From Rosa chinensis (taxonomy: Eukaryota > Streptophyta > Magnoliopsida > Rosales > Rosaceae), in NCBI RefSeq assembly GCF_002994745.2, contig NC_037088.1, positions 59,476,397-59,540,396 of the forward strand: a stretch of DNA of 64,000 nucleotides, written 5' to 3'. Positions 58,340 to 64,000 of the stretch are shown here, one piece after another. Positions within the stretch are counted from its first letter, which is position 1. Each line of letters begins with the position of its first letter. The notes beneath the pieces were generated by a model. It was not told the origin of the DNA. It saw nothing but the letters and a program-made list of their open reading frames with translations, and ran no database searches. The position numbers and the translations under genes are program-made.

Positions 58340-58863
58340 CACCCCATATACCTTAAGATTGTGGAAGAAGTATACTTCCAATAGAGAGAATATAGACCGC
58401 ATGCATCATGGGCACAATTATCATCAACACATGTTGATACAGTTGATACTTCTGGAGGCGGTGGCTTAAGTTTTCCAGTGTACAAGTAGTTCAAGACTAC
58501 CTTGAACGCTTCATAGCCAACTTCACTGTAAGGAACCAATTCAGACATCACATACTGCGGTTTACCTTCCTTCTTCGAATCTTCATTCCCCTTCTTAAAA
58601 AGCTAGTGGAAAAACTGACTGCGTGCAGCCAATATACACCGATTGACACCAACCGCGACACACTCAACAACAATGTCCGCATCACTATAGTCATATTGAG
58701 AATCAAGCAACAGCCTGTCAAGGTTATCACTGAGTCTGCTCAGACTCAAATGCTCTGTACTTTGAGAATTGGCCGAGGCAGATACATAGTTACCACTTGA
58801 TCCATTCGATAGATAAGAAGACGCAAAGCTCAAAGATGACGAAAGGTCATTCAAATGATCCAT
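58340..58863 (-). pseudogene. Truncated NPR3/NPR4-like BTB gene fragment
   Basis: From ATG 58863 the minus strand encodes MDHLNDLSSSLSFASSYLS, then LSRLSDNLDRLLLDS, YDYSDADIVVECVAVGVNRC and ILAARSQFFH. It then meets a TAG stop where the family continues with an acidic residue and LFKKG. Reading on, LFKKGNEDSKKEGK, MSELVPYSEVGYEAFKVVL and YLYTGKLKPPPPEVSTV complete most of the BTB/POZ domain and CVDDNCAHDAC matches the zinc-binding region. After that the frame degenerates and ends. NPR3/4 proteins are salicylate-responsive co-regulators of plant immunity. The ankyrin and C-terminal parts are absent, so this is a broken first-exon fragment. Confidence 0.85.
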
Positions 58864-59154
58864 GGCTCGAAACATACGCAATTCTATTAGAAGAAGATAC
58901 ACATGAAAATGAAACTTCAATAAAGACAATATACCTCCATGCTCATAATCCATTCTGGGCAATTGGCACCAAATATACCACATTTGTCTCCCTGCGTTCA
59001 GCAATAAATTCATTCATTCGAAATTTACACATATTCCTCTGGAACAAGACTTTTGACTACGACACTAGCCAATCAAAAACAGATGATGACATACTTCTGC
59101 CAAACCAAAGAGTGCGCATGGAATTGCCAACTTTTACTACCACGTCATATACCT

Positions 59155-59359
59155 GCTTGTAAGTTAACCACACATACTTACTGAAGAAAGTGATTTTCAT
59201 TGATTTGTGTAAATGCATTCTACACAATATATAGCAGTATACAAGATTATATTTATAGAAAATATTCAATTGTAATTACAACAATTAACAAGCTGCTCAA
59301 TCCTAGCCTTGTAACTGATGCTAAACTCTAGCCATAACAAATCCTTGACAATAGCAATA
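59155..59359 (-). mobile_element. Possible 3' LTR remnant of a Copia element
   Basis: Directly after the stop of the RNase H frame (minus strand) come a polypurine-like stretch and a sequence with a TATAAATATAAT box, as expected for a Copia LTR. Exact borders and a second LTR were not found. 58864-59154 between this and the NPR fragment shows nothing recognisable. Confidence 0.35.
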
Positions 59360-59965
59360 TCAAGCTGGAGATAAACAGCTTGATAAATCAATTAATGGAG
59401 GAGATTTGGTTGTTGTTACTGAAGCTTGATCTGAGGAAGAGATATGCAAAGAATCTGTAGTTTTAACATTCCCCCGCAGACTTGAGGGTCCTGGACTCAC
59501 AAGTTTGTTTGACAGCAAGAAATAGCGATGCTTATGCAATGGCTTGGTGAGCAAATCAACCGGTTGATCTACGGGAGGAATGTAATAGACCCTATGGCTC
59601 CCAATGGCAACCTTTTCCCGTACATAGTGGTAATCAAGTTCTATGTGCTTCGTGCGAGCATGAAAGATGGGATTGGAAGCCATGTACGTTGTGCTCAAAT
59701 TATCACAATGCAATAACACAAGAAATTGAATATTAGCACCAAGTTCATAGAGAAGATAGCCTAACCACATTGTGTCAGCACAAGCATGAGCAAGGGAACG
59801 GTATTCACTTTCTGCGCTAGAGCGAGCAATAGTGGGCTGCTTTTTAGAGCACCAAGAGATGAGATTGGAGCCAAGGTACACAAGATAACCAGAAGTGGAA
59901 CGCCTAGTAGTTGGACAACCAGCCCAATCAGCATCAGAATAGGCTGGGTGATACGCTAAAAACAA
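59360..59965 (-). mobile_element. Ty1/Copia retrotransposon fragment (RNase H)
   Basis: An open frame of about 200 residues has the Copia RNase H landmarks AYSDADWAGCPTTRRSTSGY, LVYLGSNLISWCSKKQPTIA, RSSAESEYRSLAHACADTMW, LHCDNLSTTYMASNP, RTKHIELDYHYVREKV and the terminal VDQPVDLLTKPL. The upstream reverse transcriptase, integrase and gag are missing; the frame is cut at about 59965. It is a relict, not an active element. Confidence 0.92.
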
Positions 59966-60384
59966 GCGTTCAACTTAACCCTGCAAGATGTAGTCGTTAG
60001 CAATATAGAATAAGTAAGGATCGTTCGATGCCAGAGATTGAGGGTAACCAATTAATCACAAAGAAAAACAAACTAAGCTAAACTAACAAAGAACACAAGT
60101 TAAACAAACAAAGAAAACTAACTAAAGAAAACACAAAATAGGGGACAAAGAAGGGAGGAAGCAACGAAGTAAAAAAAGAAAAGAAAAAAAATATATATTT
60201 TGGGGGTTTTTGAGTTTTACGAAAATCAAAGGAAAACAAAGAAAGCAATTTCAATTTTAAGTTGAAAAACAATATGGAGAAGACGTTAGAGACTCGGAAA
60301 TCCACCACCAATTACTTTCGAACAATGTTAAGTTAAGCTAGTTTCAATTACTAAGGTGTGAACAGAAATCAACCAAGAAACAAG
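59966..60384. other. Unclassified repeat-like sequence, left of the solo LTR
   Basis: AT-rich, with AAAGAAAAC and AACTAAG words. It is continuous with 63168-64000 once the LTR is removed (the shared 5-bp duplication proves they were adjacent). It probably belongs to an older retrotransposon in minus orientation, but I could not classify it. Confidence 0.35.
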
Positions 60385-60389
60385 TCGGA

Positions 60390-63162
60390 TGTGACGTCCC
60401 GTATCTCAATTACCTGTTTACTAGTCATTTGGACGGTAAACGACCTTTATTTTCACTTTTACTATCGTTTCAGTGCGTTTAGTGGCCCTAAAAGTTGACT
60501 TTTTGTTTGGGTCAAAATTTGAGAAAATTTCCTTCATAAAAGTGGTAGAGGACGTTAAACCGAGCGCGTGCATACATGGTACGTAAAAATCGGAGTTCGT
60601 ATGCAAAAGTTATGAGTGAAATACGAAAGTTACTGTTCATGGTAAGAAAATTATATATATAAGGAAAATTACTGTGGTAGGTTTCCAAAACCGGAAACCC
60701 ACCTTTCTCTCTCCTCTCCCCCGATTTTCCCCTCTTTCTCCTTCGGGAAATCCTTCTTCCCTTCGATTGGCCGCCGTCCGGCCATCACCCGGCAGAAAGC
60801 CGGCCACCACAGGGTCGCCTCCTCCCCCTGGTCACGCTGGTGCCCTTAGTTTTCGACGACTTGGCCGGAAAAGCTCGATTTCACGCTGGGAAGGTAACGG
60901 TTGCAGTTTTGGGATTTGCCGATTTCCGGCCATTCCGGCCACCTCCGGCCACCATATTCACATCGAAGGTTTGGTTTTTGCAGGAGATTATTTTGCCTAA
61001 GGTCTTGCTTCTCAATTTGCAGTGTAGAGGTCGAATCGATCGAACCCGATTCTAGGGTTCTTGAGCTTTTCTGGAAAATTTTCATCGGCTTGATTCGGCC
61101 ACTTCGAGGTAAAATTGGATTATGTTGTAGTTGGGAAAATGGTTGGGCCTGTTGTGTAGATGCTAGTGCCGGAATTTAGTGGTCATCGGAGGTAGTGGTC
61201 GTCGGCGCGTGGGCCCCACGCGCCGTCACTGTGGGTCGCGCGTGGAGGCGCGTAGGGGTGCCTTTTAATTTCGATTTTTAGCATATTAAATTCTATAATT
61301 GTTGTAGAGGTTGAATATGTGATTTTGGTTAATTTTGGGAGAAGTTTGTCATGGATTATGAATTTCCGAAGTTTGAGAGTTTCGGTTGTTGATTTGTGGG
61401 AATCCGACTTTCGGATTTCCCTTGTTCCGATATGGAATACATTAATCGACGAGTGGGCAGTGTTGGTGAAGTGTGATTGGGCGTGGAAGAGGATTGGAGA
61501 AGTTGAGGTTATGGGTTTTGAGATTAATTATTGTTTATCGTAAATATCTGTCGAATTGTGGTTTACGGATTATATTTGTGTACAGGACGTGATACCGACC
61601 TATCGCTCGACGAGGATCCTTACGCTTGGATACCACGTTAGCCGTATATCGTGAGTGGACTTTTGTTTTTAAGTAAATGATGCATGCATTTATTTCTTTG
61701 AATATGCTCCATTTATTTATCAATTTACATTTCGAGCGTGTGATTTAATCCATGAGATTGATTTCGTTTTATCTCATATAAGTGTTTTCGATAATGATTT
61801 GTTTCCGAAGTTGATTATGATTTATAATCTTATTTGACGAATTATCTTATTTCCGAGGGGATTTCCGGAATTATACTTTTGATTATATTTTATTTCGATT
61901 TGAGACTTTTAAAGGAGTTTTAAAATGGGATTTCGATGGAGTTGTATTTCCTCTTTTTATATCGACTTCGGTTCTGGCATTGAGAAGGCCTTGTTGATGA
62001 TTTTGGAAATGGATTTTGTTCCGGTTTACGAATAATATTACTTCTACCTATTTACTCGAAATTTGAGATGATCTGGACGTGTGGGACACGTCATGGGAAT
62101 TTATTTGCTAGAGTTGGGGAAGTTTTATGGATTTATACAGTTTTCGGATTTTCTTTTGCCATACTTTGGGTGACTTATCATTGCTAGCATTGATCTTCCG
62201 CCTTTGTGGCGAGGTGATGGGATCACCGAAGCCCTCCGCCTTTGTGGCGCTGGTTACTGTCTCTGTGACAGTAATTCTGAAGCCCAGTATCCTATCGCTA
62301 CACTTAGTGGCGTAAGGGTATATTACGGGAGTAATGGGAGTACTTTAGCCTGGGAGGCTATCACCCGAGCCTGGGAGGCTTACTCGTATGGCTATCATCT
62401 TCCCCTACTTATACTATTTTTGACTAGCGGGGACTAGTCTGAGTTTTCTTAACCAGCGGGGCTGGTCTTATATTTTCGAGTATTGAAATTTCGATCTTTT
62501 ACTCTGTTGTTGTGGCTAGCCGGGCTAGTCGGTTTTCATGAGTGGAACTCCTCTTGTTTTATTTTCGTTAATCATTGCATGCATCGGGAATTTTAAAGAA
62601 ATTAATTGTGGGAAAGTATAAAATCCATTTGGTTTAAAAAATGGTTTATTTTTGTCCACTCACGCTAACGTTTTTATATACTTTTCCCTGGGCCCTTCGA
62701 TTTCAATGCCCAGATTGCAGTATTGCTGCTCGGTGTACGAGTGTGAGCCATAGTGACCGCACCTGCTTCCGCCATCACATTCTGTAGGTTACATGTTTAA
62801 CCTACTGCACTCCTTGTCCATTTGTATTCCTAGAATGCTCTGATTACTAAGGGATATGTGACCCAGACTTGTATGAATTATATTTGAGGTCTATGGCCTA
62901 ACTTTGGTGATTGTAGTAACTTATACCTTTCGGATATTATGTTTGATGTTGTTAGCTTTGACATGGGATTGGTTGAATTTGGGAGCAGGGTGGCTCCAGG
63001 AGTTGTGGTTGGATTATTAGAAGTGAATTTTGGGTTCCGCAGGATTTTGGGTTATCCATTTTTAAGGGAGGTTATGCCGAAATTTTCGGTAAATCTCCTT
63101 TAAAGGTGGGTCCCGCAGGGCCACTTCGGATTCCAGGGTGGAATTCGGGGCGAGTCCTGTCA
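60390..63162 (+). mobile_element. Solo LTR of 2.77 kb (Ty3/Gypsy-like)
   Basis: It begins TGTGACGTCCCG and ends GAGTCCTGTCA, that is TG...CA, and is flanked by the perfect 5-bp duplication TCGGA (60385-60389 and 63163-63167). No gag-pol lies between the ends, and no internal primer-binding site was seen. The simplest reading is a solo LTR left by recombination of a full element. The large size and the TGTGACGTCCC start suggest a Ty3/Gypsy element, but this is from general knowledge. The frame at 60674-61000 is a by-product of the transcribed leader. Confidence 0.8.
60652..60662 (+). promoter_or_regulatory. TATA box inside the solo LTR
   Basis: TATATATATAA lies 262 bp into the LTR, followed by a CT-rich leader, the normal layout of an LTR promoter. 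If active it would drive transcription rightwards. Confidence 0.45.
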
Positions 63163-63167
63163 TCGGA

Positions 63168-64000
63168 GCAGATCATATCCCTTATTAATGTTTCCCTAAT
63201 TACTTAGTCTATGTGAACGCACAATAGCTAAGCCTATCAAACATGCAATCAAGGTATAAAACGCTATCCTATCAACAACACATATAGTATCAACATATTT
63301 GAAGCATTAAGATCTCATGGAAACGATTGATTATAGAGTTGCAGTCTAGTGTGGAACGCCTACCTAGCATGCTCTTCTAGTTGTTTAAAACATCAACTTT
63401 TGTTCAAAGCCTTGCATACTTGTGGATTAGAAAACAAGACGATTAGGTGAATTATTTTCTAAACCTAGCTCCAATTACATGCATAAATCCTATGTTGGCC
63501 ACCATAAAACAAACACATGTAAAAGTTTTCAATCAATCAGAGATAAACAACCAATCCACACCAAACATCAAGAAACTAAATTTAAACAAACTTATGTTCT
63601 ACATAATTGGGGCTTCAAACCTCGCCCCTAACAAAAATAACTAGCTACACATCGTCTTAAATTTAACAAATAAAAACATGAGTATCAGATTACAAGATGA
63701 TAAAAACCGTAAAGAGCAGAGTATGAGAGCCACGAATTCACTTTTAGGCAGCCTTAGATGCAGGCAATCCTTCAAGATGGGGCACGGCAGGAGCTTGATG
63801 GAAGTGGATGGTGATGTGCTTGGTTTTCCTTCTTGAAGACTTGGGAATTTTTTAGACTTTGTGTGCTAGGGTTTGGGAGAAGAAGATGGCGCTGTAGGAT
63901 GGTGCTTTTCAACGTATTCAGAGCCTCTATATATATAGAATACACAGCCCAAGTTTCCTTTTCCAATTCCGCTTTGAAAGCCTCTCCTAGTTGCTTGAGG
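63168..64000 (-). other. Unclassified repeat-like sequence, right of the solo LTR
   Basis: On the minus strand the last 200 bp look like a promoter and leader: CTATATATATAGAGGCTC (about 63935-63950), then CAAACCCTAGCACACAAAG. This may be the start of the same older retrotransposon as 59966-60384, or a gene cut by the window end. The 64-residue minus-strand frame at 63966-63772 is not recognised. Confidence 0.3.

Noticed and set aside
60674..61179. Overlapping frames with Pro/Arg-rich translation
   Set aside because: They lie in the transcribed leader of the solo LTR; the composition reflects CCGG-rich DNA and no gag domain is seen.

Overview
The window is nuclear DNA from a flowering plant. 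Genes are split by short AT-rich introns with GT..AG borders, the proteins match core eudicot families, and the space between genes is filled with plant transposons (Helitron-like, hAT, Harbinger-like and MULE-like MITEs, Copia, a solo LTR). The style of the genes and repeats suggests a rosid, possibly Rosaceae, but that is only an inference. All exon borders were placed by hand from reading frame, splice consensus and family knowledge.

Layout. 1-4.9 kb: duplicated AT-rich sequence and two poly(A)-tailed retroposons. 5.7-8.7 kb (+): an auxin influx carrier of the AUX1/LAX1 clade. 9.6-14.7 kb: retroposon, a deletion-derived hAT element and several MITEs. 15.0-17.7 kb (+): a WIYLD-domain protein whose middle exons are a tandem array. 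18.1-20.8 kb: two Helitron-like elements (one split by a retroposon) and a MULE-like MITE. 21.1-25.0 kb (+): chloroplast S2P-type protease EGY2. 26.1-28.0 kb: decayed ribosomal protein eL28 gene. 28.7-30.7 kb: a 2-kb satellite that changes orientation. 31.7-32.8 kb (-): fragment of a Der-type GTPase gene and an unassigned ORF. 35.5-40.0 kb (+): anthranilate synthase alpha subunit. 40.7-41.2 kb (-): small PH-domain protein PH1. 41.9-45.6 kb (-): intact LRR-XII receptor kinase. 47.2-49.6 kb (-): clathrin light chain. 50-53.6 kb: nested transposons and a minisatellite. 53.7-57.1 kb (-): two broken relatives of the receptor kinase. 58.3-58.9 kb (-): broken NPR3/4-like BTB fragment. 59.2-64 kb: Copia remnant and a 2.8-kb solo LTR inside unclassified sequence.

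How the parts relate. As is usual in plants, the genes form no operon or shared pathway. Auxin transport and the chorismate-to-tryptophan branch point are linked biologically, but their proximity is probably accidental. The 42-59 kb part looks like a birth-and-death immune cluster: one intact pattern-receptor-like kinase, two decayed copies, a decayed NPR fragment and many repeats.

I found no clearly new gene system. The most unusual features are the tandemly amplified exons of the WIYLD gene, the flip-oriented satellite, the RD kinase motif in an otherwise non-RD receptor family, and a non-coding retroposon family whose copies can be delimited by target-site duplications.
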